Shown here in pieces: positions 10,692 to 23,265 of a DNA stretch of 64,000 bases. The notes under the pieces are model-generated. The model saw only the letters and a program-made list of their open reading frames with translations. It made no database searches and was not told the DNA's origin. A program made the translations under genes and the position numbers. The stretch is from Punica granatum. Its lineage: Eukaryota > Streptophyta > Magnoliopsida > Myrtales > Lythraceae. The stretch lies in the NCBI RefSeq assembly GCF_007655135.1, contig NC_045132.1, forward strand, positions 12,214,001-12,278,000. The letters run 5' to 3'. How positions within the stretch are numbered: position 1 is the stretch's first letter; every line of letters begins with the position of its first letter.

Positions 10692-12026
10692 ACATCGGCA
10701 ACTATGGCCGAGTAGAGCGGAATTGAAGTCCAGTTGGTAAGATCCTCCTGTACAGGGCATATGAACCTTAGAAGATGTCTCCTCAATGACGGCATATATG
10801 GCTGGCAAAGCCAAAAACGCTTCAACTGCATCCGAAGAGAAGTCATCTGTTTCAGTGATCGGGTTCTCGGAGGTGCCTCCCATGATTTGCGGTGGTGCTA
10901 CAAAAAACTGTGAGAGTGGTGGAACCGGCATGCCCCTATAGAGTTTCCCATAATATGCTGCAAGGCGTGTAGATGTTTTCCACGACGAGCTTGCATGATC
11001 TCATGGCAGGAGGGGCGAAAGCCGAGCCCTCTCCTATTGCGGTGTTCCTCTATTTCAATCGGTCGAAGGATTCCCTGTGCACGTGCCCCGAGTCCAGTTC
11101 CAGGGACATAATTGTTCTTCAAGAGAACCTTTCCAATCATGCGATCAGTTCGTGATGGACTGACCTCTCCGTAGTCTCGAATTACGGAGATCATGTCGAA
11201 AGAATGGAAGGGAGATTCTGATCTTCTCCAATGCTGATAAGGGATGGCCGTTTCCTTATAGACTGCATAATCTTCCCTCGCCGTTGACAGTGATGAGTTT
11301 GCCTTCAGCAAAGAATTTCAACTTCTGGTGCAATGATGAAGGAACGCGCCGGCGGCGTGAATCCATTGCCTTCCAGTAGGAGGACTGAAAGCATTGGGTA
11401 TTTCCGGATCTGGAAGGTATAGAGAATGAACAAGGACCCAATCAATTAGGAGATCAATTTCACACCATTCACCGCTCTCTTAGAGCCGTCAAAGGCTCGA
11501 ACGGTGGTCTTGCTTGCACGAATGCGACTCATGTCCACGTTCATTCTGTTTCAACGTGGAAGACGGGGCAAACGTTGAGAGCAGAGCCGTTGTCGATCAT
11601 GACTCGACAACGACGTGGTTGTTGCACTTGCAAACTATGTGCAATGCCCGAAGTGTCCTTGTCCTCCGTGGGAATTTCGTCTTCCGAAAAGGAACTGATT
11701 CGAGAAAATAGAGTTCATCGTCTCCTCGATTCTATTCGTTTGCAGTATCTTTCGGGACTTGTGCCGCAGTGAGAACTTTCAGCAAAGCGTCCCGATGAGG
11801 TTCGGAGTTCAAAAGCATGCGAGCAACGATATATGAGCTGTGACTTGCTCATTTGCTCGACCACTTTGTATTCGCTTGCTTTGATCACCTTCATGAAATA
11901 TTCGGCTTCTTGATCGGTGACCTTCTTTGTAGAGAATGACACGGCTTTTGAACGGTTAAGAACTCAGTAGCGGGAGCCTTTCCTTTGTCAACAGGCTCTG
12001 GACCCTGATAAACCCGTCTTGAACGC
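10692..12026 (-). pseudogene. Broken gag-pro fragment of element A
   Basis: Homologous to the protease part and the last residues of gag in element B, but split by at least eight small insertions or deletions (for example near 10742, 10970, 11232 and 11275). The frame ends at the N gap. One informative base survives: the codon matching the stop that ends gag in B is CAG (Gln) here, so gag and pro were one frame. The indels cluster beside the gap, so some may be unpolished sequence rather than decay. Confidence 0.8.
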
Positions 12027-12126
12027 NNNNNNNNNNNNNNNNNNNNNNNNNNNNNNNNNNNNNNNNNNNNNNNNNNNNNNNNNNNNNNNNNNNNNNNNNN
12101 NNNNNNNNNNNNNNNNNNNNNNNNNN
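12027..12126. other. Assembly gap of exactly 100 N
   Basis: One hundred Ns, a customary placeholder length for a gap of unknown size. On the left is the gag of element A; on the right are three bases and then the end of LTR B. The true sequence should include at least one element junction. Confidence 0.99.
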
Positions 12127-13223
12127 CTCTGTACGGACCCGAATGTGGACTCTCGTCGGGGCCCGCATTGCGCGCTTTTGGATCGCGCGGCTTGGTCGGA
12201 ACCTCCACCTTCCCGCGGGGACGCGTGACGGACACGCGTGAGAGAAGGAGTCGCCACTTATCATTTTACGACCCGAAGGTCGAGGGCGGATAAGTTTACC
12301 CTGGTCCTAGGGGTATGGAACACCTAGTTTGTCGTTAAGGCATTGATCTGTGCGGAACCGGAAATCCGTGTTCGGGGGTTCATGTTACGTGCGGGCCTAC
12401 ATCCCGCACGCCCTTTTGGTACTCTGGTTTGTTAGGCTTGCATTTTTATGATTTACCAACCTTACGCGTGAATTAAGCTGCACTCGGCTCGCGCACGTTT
12501 TGACACCGGAGATTCGATGAACCAAACGATGTCGGTTGAGAAGCCGATAGAGAGTAAACCCGTATGTCGGGGAGTTGGTTCACAATCTTGTGTTACAGTT
12601 CATCGAACCATGGAGGTTGAATCCCTGCGTGAACCAAAACCGCGAGTTCTTGGATTTACTTGTATCTGGACAAGCATTAGACCGATTCGATTACTTCGAC
12701 TCTCGGACCGTTCGCCACCGACTGGAATTCTTACAGAATAAATGTACAAAATAAAATCCTTACAATGCTCTCGAAAACAATAAATACAAATTACAAAAGG
12801 TCGAATTCCAGTCGTTTCGCGTTCGGTTATTATTCACTCTAACTCACCGTGAGTTTTTAGGAAAAGACCGAAGAACTGAAATTCAATGGACGCTCTCACT
12901 GAATAGGGCGTTGGACCCTGTGAGTGTTGATTAGGGTGTTGGACCCTGTGCTCGATGATTAGGGCGTTGAACCCTAATATTATTCGGCCTAGGGATCAGG
13001 CTCGACCCGCATGGCAAACAGGTGCGGAAAGATAACACGCACATGTTAATAACAGACAAAGTGTTTGTTATTGTCGTGTTTACGTGAATTAACAGATTAT
13101 TAACCCAGGGGTGTTTTTGCAAGCAAATGCCATATGCTAAACAATCAACATGTGCCAACGTTTTAGCATTCGGCTTTGTTTTGAGAACTTGACAAAGAGA
13201 GTCAAATCTCATTGTGTGGATTG

Positions 13224-13231
13224 CTTTTATA
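13224..13231 (-). promoter_or_regulatory. Candidate TATA box of LTR B
   Basis: TATAAAAG on the minus strand, at the same LTR position as in LTR A and LTR C. Motif evidence only. Confidence 0.35.
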
Positions 13232-14959
13232 GTTGTTCTGTATGTATGTGACACTGAATTACCACTGAATTAACCAAACTCGTGTTTTGACTCTAGATTT
13301 GGAATCTAGAATTCCTCCTAACCATTATCTAGTGTTTGGTTAGGTCGAGTGAAAGGTTAATCAGCATTTTGCATGTTTTCTGACAGAGATAACTGTTCTA
13401 GTTACCCGAGTCTATGTTAGGATGATAGAAACTCATCAGTTAGATAAGAAAGGCTATGCAGATGAACCTGCACCTGAACAGGTAGCCCATTCTTATCCCG
13501 TACTGTAGTGTTTCTGTCATGCTAACCCTAAGGATGTCGCTGAATTGTGAAAAGACGATTTTTGCCCTTTATTTGAAAGTTGTTTTCAGAAAAGGGAAAC
13601 ATCGTAGTGCGGGCTACCTCGGCCTGTAGCCGGTGTCAACCAAATCCCTGGATCGTCCAGGTTGTGCAAGAACCCCGGAAAAGCCAAGGAACCGGTCGAT
13701 CTGCCCCGGAAGTGATCTAGAAGATCTTCTGTATCGTGACCTAAGCTACTTGGAATCAGGTAAAAACTCAAGTTGAGACACAGAAGCCCTTTTTAGACGT
13801 CCATGCTACATACTCGGACCGCGCCATTTCGGGTTTTGAAATTGATAAGTTTGAAAAGGGCACCAACGTCCTTTGACGACTCGTCGACGCGAGTTATCAG
13901 TTAATGTCCAATTCGGGTAAACTTTATCAGTGTGAAGTGGGTTTAATCATGTGAGCGTCCCGATTAACCCGTTTGTGGAATTAATGCTTAAGGGTTATAG
14001 CCGAATGCATTAATTAGGAAAACGATTCGTGATTCGACGACCAAAATGAATCCATAACGATCAAGGATAATTCAGTTGAATACCGCCAATATCCTTATAA
14101 CCGAATGGATCTAATGAGTCCTCGATGCATGAATCCATGCACGTTAATTTTAAAAGAGTCTTTACATGATACTTTAACATAGGAATCGTAAAGACATTGA
14201 AGTAAAAATTCACACCATCCGATAAACGAATTAAACTTGAGATAAGGAACTCATTCTTGACCCAGGAAGGCCAAGAAGCCCTCGGCTTCATCTTATGAAA
14301 GGTGGCCGAAGGTTCTCATGGCTCTATCCGAGTCACAAATGATTTCCTAATCGTGGTTTAATTATTTTTCGCATGCTCAAAATCAACCGTGATAAATAAC
14401 ACTCCTTTTTAACAAAAGCCGGCGTTATCACGATTTGTTTAGCTCATTTAAACATACAAACATTCACAAACGTTTTAATTAAGGAAAGGATAAAATAACA
14501 CCGGCTTCATGCGTGCAATAATGATAAAACAAGCTCGGAAACTAACTTGGATCGGCTAAGGAGACCAATCTTAACCCGGAAAGAGCAATTTAAGTCTCAC
14601 CCTCTCATTTAGAGAGTTGGCCGAGAATTAATTTGCCATAGTCGGGTCGGGATAGTCTTCTTTACGACGATCCAAGCCCTTTTCCGACATGGTAGCAAGT
14701 CATAAGATAGTGCACATGCATAATATAACATAAAATTGCATGAAAATTGAATCTTGCAAGTGAAACATGCATGAAACACCATAATACTCCATAGCCATGC
14801 AAAATATGAAAAGCCCTAACTCCTCTAAGTCGAGAATGTTTTACCTAGCCTCGGGATACGAGAAAGAGTCGGGGAAGTGTTTGAGAGTCGGGTGACTCGG
14901 TGGAACCCTTGAAAGGGTATTCGGGTGCAAGGGTGGACGCGCGCGGGTACGGCCAAGCA

Positions 14960-15618
14960 CGGTGACGGCGTCGGCACGATGACGAGCGCCGTGATGGGCA
15001 CGGGTGTCGGGCACGGTGACAGCACGACGAGTACTGGTGCGCTGGTGACGGGCGCTGGTGTGCACTGGGCACGGGTGTGCCTGTGACGGGCGCGGTGGCG
15101 CTGGTGACGGGCGCTGGTAGCGCTGATGACAGACGCTGGTGGCGCTGGGCACGGTGTCTCGGTGCGGGCGCGGGTTGCGCTGGGGACGGGTGTAGGCGTG
15201 CTCGTGACGAGCGCGGTGGCGCTGGTGACGGGCGCTGGTGTCCGGCACGTGACATGCACGAGCGTGCTGGATGACGAGCGCGTGGTGGCGCTGGGGACGG
15301 GCGTTGGTGGCGCTGATGACAGACGCGGGCGTCGGGCACGGTGACAGCACGGGCGTGCCGGTGACGGGCGCTGGTGATGCGGTGACGGGCGCTGGTGCGC
15401 TGATGACAGGCGCGGGCGTCGGCACGGTGACAGGTACGGGCGTTCTCGGTGACGAGCGTTGGTGGCGCTGGCACGACGCGTTGACGGCAACGGGCGTGCT
15501 CGATGACGGACGCTGGGGTGCTCGGTGACGGGCGTGGTCGCTGGTGACGGACGCTGGGTGCTGGTGACGGACGCTGGTGCTCGGTGGGTGCAGACGCTGG
15601 TGACGCTGGTGACGCGTC
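14960..15618. repeat. GC-rich minisatellite in LTR B
   Basis: The counterpart of 2351-3033, about 660 bp. It is shorter mainly through many one-base losses scattered through G runs, a pattern that suggests consensus errors as much as real change. Confidence 0.8.
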
Positions 15619-17545
15619 ACTGTTCACCCGAGAGCCCAACTTCACCCGAAACGGCCACAACGATAAGCAAATGACTCCAACTAAAAACTGGGTTCAGAAA
15701 TGGGATCCTTGGGTCCAAAACATGTCGTCTATGAAGTTTGAAGAATTTTGGATATAAGTCGGAATAGTGCCCGCTATGGATCCCGACCTAAACTCCAAAG
15801 ATATTTGGCTTGGTTTTCGGTTTTCATGAAGTTCTTTGCTTGCTGCTGGTTCCTAAGAAGTTGAGAGCATTTTCTAGAGGGAGAAACTAGCAAGATTATG
15901 TGTGCTTCCTCCATCATTAGCTTAATGACAAGTATGCAATATATATGTGAAGCTAATGAGCAATTAAGCAAAACAAAGCACCATTAAGGGCCTCATTAGC
16001 AAAGTCGGTTGCCCTAATGGAGATGAGGATGAATGTCCTCCATGTATCTTGATGAGGAAGAGCCAAGAAGCATTAATGGAGGTAGAGTTAATGGCTTGAG
16101 TGTTGACTAGAAAGACCAAAGATATTTTGGGCTAGGTGAGGGTAAGAGAGGAAGAGGAAAAGGCCGAAAGCTTCGGGGCAAAGGGCGGTTGCCCTTGGGC
16201 AGCCCGTGGGTCCCACGGCTTGAGAGGAGAAACCGGGAAAAGACTCGGTCTCAATTGGTTGCGTATTCGAAGTTCGTGGTTCGAATTGAACGTCGAATTG
16301 TCGATATACGCGTGAAAACGGAGTTAATGAGCCCGAGATTGACATTTTTCATTGAGAAATGTCCCGGATGTGTGTGAGGCTCGGAAGCCGATTTTGCTCA
16401 TTGCAAGCGACCAGGGCGAAGTTGTCCGCTTCTGACAGCATATCTCTTATCTGCATCTCACGTTGGTCATTTTGACATAAGTTGTCAGACAACGTGAACA
16501 ATCATCCCTTAAGCCGGTAATGCTAACGTGGGGCCGGAGACGTCCTAGGAGGCCGAAACTGGATTTCTCAGGATGACTTCTGAGTTGCTTGGGCACTCCG
16601 GAGATTACTGTAATCTCTGTTTGTCAAGATCAGACCTCCAAGGACTTGAAGAGTGTATCTGAGACCTCTAAAGCGCTGTTCGGGAGGTCTAGATGAGTTG
16701 TGTGATTTATTCCGACGATTCCACATTGAGCCTTGAGAAGGCTAGCATTGTGTAACGTAAGCATTCGGCGTCAAGTTTCCCCAAAGAGGACCTCCGGACA
16801 TGGATTTCCACTGAAAATGGTCATTTCCGCTCCTCAGAGGTTACTCGGGAAACCATGAAAGGTTTTGCTGTCTGTTTTGCCCAATTGTGAATGTCTGCTA
16901 GAGTTTTCTGGCGATGCGGTGTGAACTTCGTTTGCCGTAATTCCATCAGACCATTCTCTGGCTATGCTCTTCTGAAGAGGGATATGCTTGTTTTGCCGTT
17001 CAGAAGTCATTTGAAATGTCTGTGTGACTTCCAAGAAACAATCTGAAGCATTATTCATGCTCTGTGTGCTGATGGGGCATGGCGCGTCTGATATTTGGCA
17101 TTAACTTTTCTCCAGGAAACCGGCATTTTTGGACTTCCACTGAAAAGTTGTCAGTATACAGAAAATTGTTCTGTATAGAGCAGATGATTTGCAAAATGCC
17201 TTTGAAGACATTTTCCATCTTTTTGGCACTGATGTGGATTTTTGGAGTCCAATATTTACTATCTTCCGACGACCGAGCGAACTATCGGAAAATAGTATCG
17301 TCCGTGTAGTACACTGAAAATGCCGGTTTTGGACATTGTTGAGCTCTCTGGTCACTCTGTTGCCCTTTGGTGACCCCTAGAGTCCTTCTGTCATGTCCAT
17401 GGGTCATTTGCTCCATTTTGCCGACTTGAGGATGAATAGTGATTTCTTGCTCTGCCTAGCCGTTTTCTGTATTCTGCTCAAGTCGTGGCTTGGATCATTG
17501 CTAATATCGTTGTTTGGAATGGTGAGCCAAAATGGGGTGCTGACA

Positions 17546-17559
17546 GCTTGCCCCTCTTT
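17546..17559 (-). other. Polypurine tract of element B
   Basis: The minus strand reads AAAGAGGGGCAAGC directly before the 3' LTR, identical to element A. Confidence 0.8.
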
Positions 17560-17826
17560 GACTGCTTGCTTCGAGTAGAGGATGCAATCAAAGATTTCAA
17601 AAGCACCCCAGTTTGATAGCAATGATCAAGGTGGAATTTCCTATATGGCCCTCTCCCTTTTGCTTTGGATATGTAGGATGTTGTACCTAATAAAAAAGGG
17701 AATATGGTGAGATGCGCACAATAGACATGTAGAGTTCGGAACAAAGCTGAAACAGGCAATTAAAGTCGGGATTGACCCGAAGGGGACTGACCCCAATGCA
17801 AGAAAAGTAGTCGGGATTGACCTGAA

Positions 17827-18026
17827 GGGTTTGCAATATGCACGGGGCGCATACCGAATGAACTGCATGGTTCAAAGGTGCCTACCCGGTCGACTTGCGA
17901 GGTGCACGAGCGCTTGCTCGGCGGGTTTGCATATGCACGGGCGCATACCGAATGAACTGCATGGTTCAAAGGCGCCTACCCGGTGGACTTGCGAGGTGCA
18001 CGAGCGCTTGCTCGGCGGGTTTGCAA
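17827..18026. repeat. Two 96-bp-type tandem repeats in element B
   Basis: The counterpart of 5247-5438, with a few single-base deletions in the second unit. Confidence 0.7.
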
Positions 18027-18528
18027 TGTGCACTGCGATCCTGAGAAGGTGCACGCCAATTAAAGTGCATTGCGGAAATAAATGTGCACTGCGATCCTGA
18101 GAAGGTGCACGCCAATTAAAGTGCATTGCGGAAATAAATGTGCACTGCGATCCTGAGAAGGTGCACGCCAATTAAAGTGCATTGCGGAAATAAAGGCGCA
18201 CTGCGATCCTGAGAAGGTGCACGCCAATTAAAGTGCATTGCAGAAATAAAGGCGCACTGCGATCCTGAGAAGGTGCACGCCAATAAAGTGCATTGCAGAA
18301 ATAAATGTGCACTGCGATCCTGAGAAGGTGCACGCCATGAAAGTGCATTGCAGAAATAAATGTGCACTGCGATCCTGAGAAGGTGCACGCCATTTAAAGT
18401 GCATTGCAGAAATAAAGGCGCACTGCGATCCTGAGAAGGTGCACGCCAATGAAAGTGCATTGCAGAAATAAAGGCGCACTGCGATCCTGAGAAGGTGCAC
18501 GCCAATGAAAGTGCATTGCAGAAATAAA
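18027..18528. repeat. Nine 56-bp tandem repeats in element B
   Basis: The same nine-unit array as in element A, two bases shorter because of one-base losses in two units (near 18282 and 18337). Confidence 0.88.
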
Positions 18529-19175
18529 GGTGCGCGAAGTAAATGCAAACACTGAGGAGTAGTGTGAGGTGTGGAAGGAATCATTGTGTTTCTTCCATCG
18601 TTGATTTCGTCCATGTCGCAATCGATGCTGTGGTAGGACGTTTCATTGCTTGCCAGCTGATTTGGATGTCACTGAATGCTTGGAGTGTTATCCTGAAGGT
18701 CTCTCTTCGGATTTAGACTGTAGTTTTTGGCATAAGACAGACATGCATTCGTCAAAGAGAAACTCTTTTCGGGGTTCAAATCCTGCTTCCTGCATCTAGA
18801 ATCAAAAGGGCTAATAGTGGTTGTCAATCCTACTCTATAGCCATAATGAAGATGTGTAAAGAAGTCTGAATAATAATGCTTTGAGGATTTGAACATAATG
18901 ACCATTTAAAGGGGTGGTCGTCTCCCGCTAAATTGTGACTCGACAAAAGGGCTTATGTTTACAGAACGGGCATGACCCGTAGAATTTGCATTAGGGAAAA
19001 CGGAGGGATTTTGGGATCCTCCACATCAAGGATACGACGATTCGACTGCATGTCGAAACGTGTCTTGTGCTGTGAGAGTCAAAGAGAGTTTGCTTGCATC
19101 GGAGACTGCCAAACTACTACTTGTTGTCGCTTCACACTGAGTGTAACTGTCATTTCATAGTCGAGCTGCCGAAGG
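18529..19175 (-). other. Non-coding stretch of element B
   Basis: The counterpart of 5953-6597. No gene is supported. It precedes the stem-loop array on the plus strand. Confidence 0.55.
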
Positions 19176-19470
19176 CCCCTAACTTTTGCCTAGGTCGCAA
19201 GATACGTGACGACCTAGCGGGGTATTCTTTTAGACTCTTCTCTCATTTAGAGCTCACCTTTTGCTATGACCGTCCCATTTGGATCTGGTCATACCTCTCG
19301 GTTCCTCTAACTTTTGCCTAGAGCACCCTTTCTGGTTTTCACTCTAGCGAGGATTTCGTTTTGTACTCTCCTTTTGCCACGGCCCCCCTTTTGCGGGATT
19401 TTAAACCGTGCCCCTCATTCCCTAATTTTTGCCCAGGCCGCCTCAAAGAGGTTTTCAACCTAGCGGGAGA
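19176..19470 (-). other. Array of five stem-loop units (element B)
   Basis: The same five units and order as 6598-6890 in element A, with a few substitutions. It lies between the pol stop (19636) and the 3' LTR. Confidence 0.6.
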
Positions 19471-19635
19471 TTTATTATTTTTCTCTCAGGACAAGTTCAG
19501 AGAAAGGGAAAGAGCAGAAGCGGGGAGTGTATTAATAAGCAGAAATGAAAGTGCTGGGAGATTGTACATGCGAAGAAATTAAAAATGTAATGTGCATTTG
19601 AGGAAAACGTCCACAGTGGAATGAGAGAAACACCA

Positions 19636-22600
19636 TCACGGATAGTATTTCTTAAGTGTATCAGCGTTGACCGGAAGAGCGTTCTCGTTCCCGTCCATAT
19701 CATTGAGAATGATTGCCCCCCCGTCAAAGACTTCTTTAACAATGAAGGGACCGTCGTATTTGTAAGCAAACTTGCCCCTGGAATCAGGGGCGATATGCAA
19801 AACTTTCCGCAGGACGAGGTCGCCGGGGCTGACTCGCGGGGACGAACTTTCTTGTTAAAAGCTCGGGCCATTCTTTGCTGATAGCACTGACCGTGGCAAA
19901 GTGCTGTTAGCCGCCTCTCATCAATGAGATTGAGCTGTTCGTAGCGTTGCTTCGCCCATTCTGCTTCCTTGAGCTTGGACTCGGCGAGGACCCTCATAGA
20001 GGGAATCTCTACTTCGATTGGAAGAACTGCTTCCATGCCGTAGACCAAAGAATATGGGGTTGATCCAGTGGACGAGCGGATAGAAGTCCGATACGCCAAG
20101 AGTGCGAACGGGAGCATCTCGTGCCAGTCTCTGTAATTAACTGTCATCTTTTCAATGATTTTCTTTATGTTCTTGTTTGGCCTCTACCGCGCCGTTCATT
20201 TGTGGACGATACGGAGAGGAGTTGCGGTGTAGAATCTTGAACTGTGCACAGAGCTCGTCAATGAGCTTATTGTTCAAATTCTTGGCGTTGTCTGTGACAA
20301 GTGTCGCAGGGACCCCGTAACGTGCGATAATGTCGCGTTTGAGGAAGCGTGCCACGGTTTTTGCAGTGACCGATGCAAGGGTGATAGCTTCGATCCATTT
20401 GGTGAAGTAATCGATAGCTACCAGTATGTACAAGTGCCCATTGGATGCTTTGGGGTTAATAGGACCAATCACGTCCATGCCCCACATTGAAAAGGGCCAC
20501 GGAGCAGCCATTGGATGCAGCTCGTTGGGTGGTGCTCTGATCTGATTTGCGTAAACTTGACACAAGTGACAATGCTTGACATGTTTGACGCAGTCAGTCT
20601 CTATGGTGGACCAGAATACCCAAGTCGCATGAGCTTCTTTGCTAGCATGAGCCCGTTCATGTGAGGTCCGCAATTTCCCTCGTGCACTTCTTCCATGAGG
20701 CGTTGTGCCTCATTCTCATCAACACAACGAAGCAGTGTGGCATCGAATGAACGGCGGTAAAGGGTTTCACCACTCAAGAAGAAATTTGCTGCAATGCGCC
20801 GAAGAGTCTTCCGGTCATGTCGATCGGTGAATGCTGGGAATTGACCCGTTTGTAGCAAGTGTTTAATGTCTGCATACCACGGTTTGCCGTCGACAGCGTC
20901 GATTACATCGCAATGGGCAGGATCCCGAGCAATCTCAAACTCGAGGGGCTCGATGAGATTCTCTTTTGTGATGCTAACCATGGAAGCGAGTGTTGCGAGT
21001 GCATCGGCGAACTGGTTCTTCATGCGCGGTGTGTATGTAAATGAGATGTCCTTGAAGTTTTCTGTCAAGTCTTTCAAGGTACTCATGATAGGGCACCAGT
21101 TTCGGATCTTTCGTCTTCCACTGTTTGAGTGTCTGAAAGATTGTAAGCATGGAATCTCCAAACACTTCCAGCTCCTTGACTTTGAGGTCGATTGCCGCCT
21201 GCAAGCCGAGGATACATGCCTCATATTCGGCTATGTTGTTGGTACAGGGGAAATCAATCTTCGCTGCAACAGGGAAATGATGCCCTTCTGGGGATATCAG
21301 CACTGCGCCAATCCCTGACCCGGTGGAATTGACTGCACCATCGAAGTACATATTCCATCTGGTAATTTCCTCCTCACCACTCATTTGGAGGATTCTTTCG
21401 TCTGGAAAATCAGAGTCGATCGGTGTGTCATCGACAATCGGGAACTCTGCTAGGTGATCTGCTATCGCTTGGCCCTTGACTGATGTGCGTGACACATATT
21501 CGATGTCGTACTCCGTCAGTTGGCAACGCCATTTTGCTATATTCCTCATGGAGGACGGAGTGCTAAGTAGATATTTCAAAGGATCTGTCTTCGACAGCAG
21601 GCAAACAGTATGGTAGAGAGTGTATTGCCGGAGCCTTTGCATGACCCACACAAGTGCGCAACACATTTTCTCTATCTCAGGGTAGTTGGATTCCCCTTCA
21701 GTGAACTTTTTGCTTAAATAATAAATTGCTCGCTCTGCGTGAGAGGATTCGTCCTTTTGCCCTAACATGCATCCAATAGATTGTCGGCGCACCATCAAGT
21801 ACAAAATGAGAGGACGATCCGGTGAAGGTGGAACCAACACCGGCGGCTGAATTAGATATGCCTTGATGGTATCAAAAGCTTTCTGACACTCATCATCCCA
21901 TTCGACCGCTGCATTTTTCCGAAGCAGACGGAAGAGTGGTTGGCACTTATCTGTCAAATTTGCAATGAAACGCGCGATGTAATTCAGCCGTCCTAAGAAG
22001 CTCCTCACTTCGCGCACTGTCGATGGAGGGGGCAATTCCATGATCGCTTTAACTTTGTCAGGGTCGACCTTGATGCCTTCCTCACTAACTATAAACCCTA
22101 ACAATTTCCCTGACTTGACACCAAATGTGCATTTCGTTGGGTTAAGTCGGAGCTTATATTTCTTGAGGCGGTTAAACAATCGTTTGAGGTTAACCAAATG
22201 ATCTTCTCCTTCTTTGGACTTCGCGATCATGTCGTCGACATAGACCTCGATCTCTTTATGCATCATGTCATGAAAGAGAGTGACCATTGCCCGTTGATAG
22301 GTTGCCCCGGCATTTTTGAGACCGAAAGGCATGACCTTGTAGCAAAATGTACCCCACATCGTGATGAATGTGGTTTTGACTTTGTCTTCTTCGGCCATCT
22401 GAATCTGATTATATACAGAGAAACCGTCCATGAAGGAGAATTGTGTGTGGCGCGCTGTATTGTCCACCAAGACATCGATGTGTGGCAGCGGAAAATTATC
22501 CTTTGGGCTAGCCCTATTGAGATCTCGGTAGTCGATGCAGACTCTGACTTTCCCATTTTTCTTCTCCACTGGAACAATGTTCGCTACCCATTCAGAGTAA

Positions 22601-23074
22601 TTGCATACCTCCAAGAATCCCGCGTCTACTTGCTTGATGACTTCTTCCTTAATGCGTAAGAGAAGGTCAGCTCGTTGACGTCGCAAGTGTTGGCGCTTGG
22701 GTGGGAATCTTTCAGTATCGAGTGGAAGGAAATGCTTTACAATTGAAGGGTCTAGGCCTGGCATATCGGCGTAGGACCATGCAAAGACCTCCTGATACTC
22801 TATCAAGAAGTCGATCATTCGGGCTCTCTGTGCAGGGTCGAGTCCCGTTCCGATTCTAAGGGTGCGTGGTTCTTCTGCAATGCCTATGTTGATGTCTTCG
22901 GTTGGCTCGACGGAAGTGAGTTGGTGGTTTTCGAGACGATGCAAACTCTCTTCTATCTCGGGCACGCGACCGTCCTCGTCAAGTCCTTCCCCGAAGTATA
23001 TGGGTAGGGACTTTCCGAGATGTGTTTCGAGTGAATCCGAATCGTTATATCCGTGATTTGGATTCGATTGGAGC
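19636..23074 (-). pseudogene. pol: Frameshifted pol of element B
   Basis: Same domain order as in element A: RT with YVDD, degenerate RNase H, archaeal-type RNase H, zinc-binding and DD35E integrase. The frame breaks four times relative to A: a one-base insertion near 21075, a one-base loss in an A run near 20616, a two-base loss near 20178, and a one-base loss in a CC near 19833. RT and both RNase H regions lie before the first break, so only the integrase half is scrambled. The simple sequence contexts leave open whether these are real mutations or consensus errors. Confidence 0.9.
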
Positions 23075-23265
23075 CTGGACATGAAAGTGAATTGTTTTAG
23101 AAATTAAAGGTGTTAGAAGTGAGTGCAAGAGAGAGAATTTGTGCACAGGAAATCAAAAAGCATGCAGGGATTCTATTAACAAGTCATAACAAAAACCCCT
23201 CTTCTGTCATGTGGCTTATGGCGTTGCCGACATGCAGGTAGCATTATGTATAAAGACCGTCTTAC
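23075..23265 (-). other. Predicted pro/RT intron of element B
   Basis: 191 nt with donor GT|GTAAGA, acceptor TCCAG|G and a CTAAC branch-point match at 23112-23116. Exon 1 ends with two bases of a codon (GT) and exon 2 supplies the third (G), so protease continues into RT as ...Ala-Asp-Val-Leu-Gln.... Unspliced RNA would stop at the TAA at 23262-23264, giving a natural way to make Gag-Pro alone. Confidence 0.78.

Larger units (their letters stand above)
1..12026 (-). mobile_element. Element A: partial Tat/Ogre-type LTR retrotransposon
   Basis: Minus-sense Ty3/Gypsy element of the Tat (Ogre-like) type. In sense order the visible parts are a broken gag-pro, an intron, an intact pol exon, a long 3' non-coding region, a PPT and a partial 3' LTR. 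It is nearly identical to 12615-24626, which belongs to element B. ORF1, most of gag, the PBS and the 5' LTR are absent: the sequence stops at the N gap, inside gag. By comparison with B about 4.65 kb of internal sequence is missing there, either hidden in the gap or deleted. Confidence 0.9.
12130..17545 (-). mobile_element. LTR B (3' LTR of element B)
   Basis: A 5416-bp LTR, plus-strand form TGTACGG...GGGTGCTGACA. It is nearly identical to LTR A and LTR C but shows many single-base indels, chiefly from 12130 to about 15650, the part nearest the N gap. It contains the long form of the GC-rich minisatellite. I see no gene inside. Confidence 0.92.
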
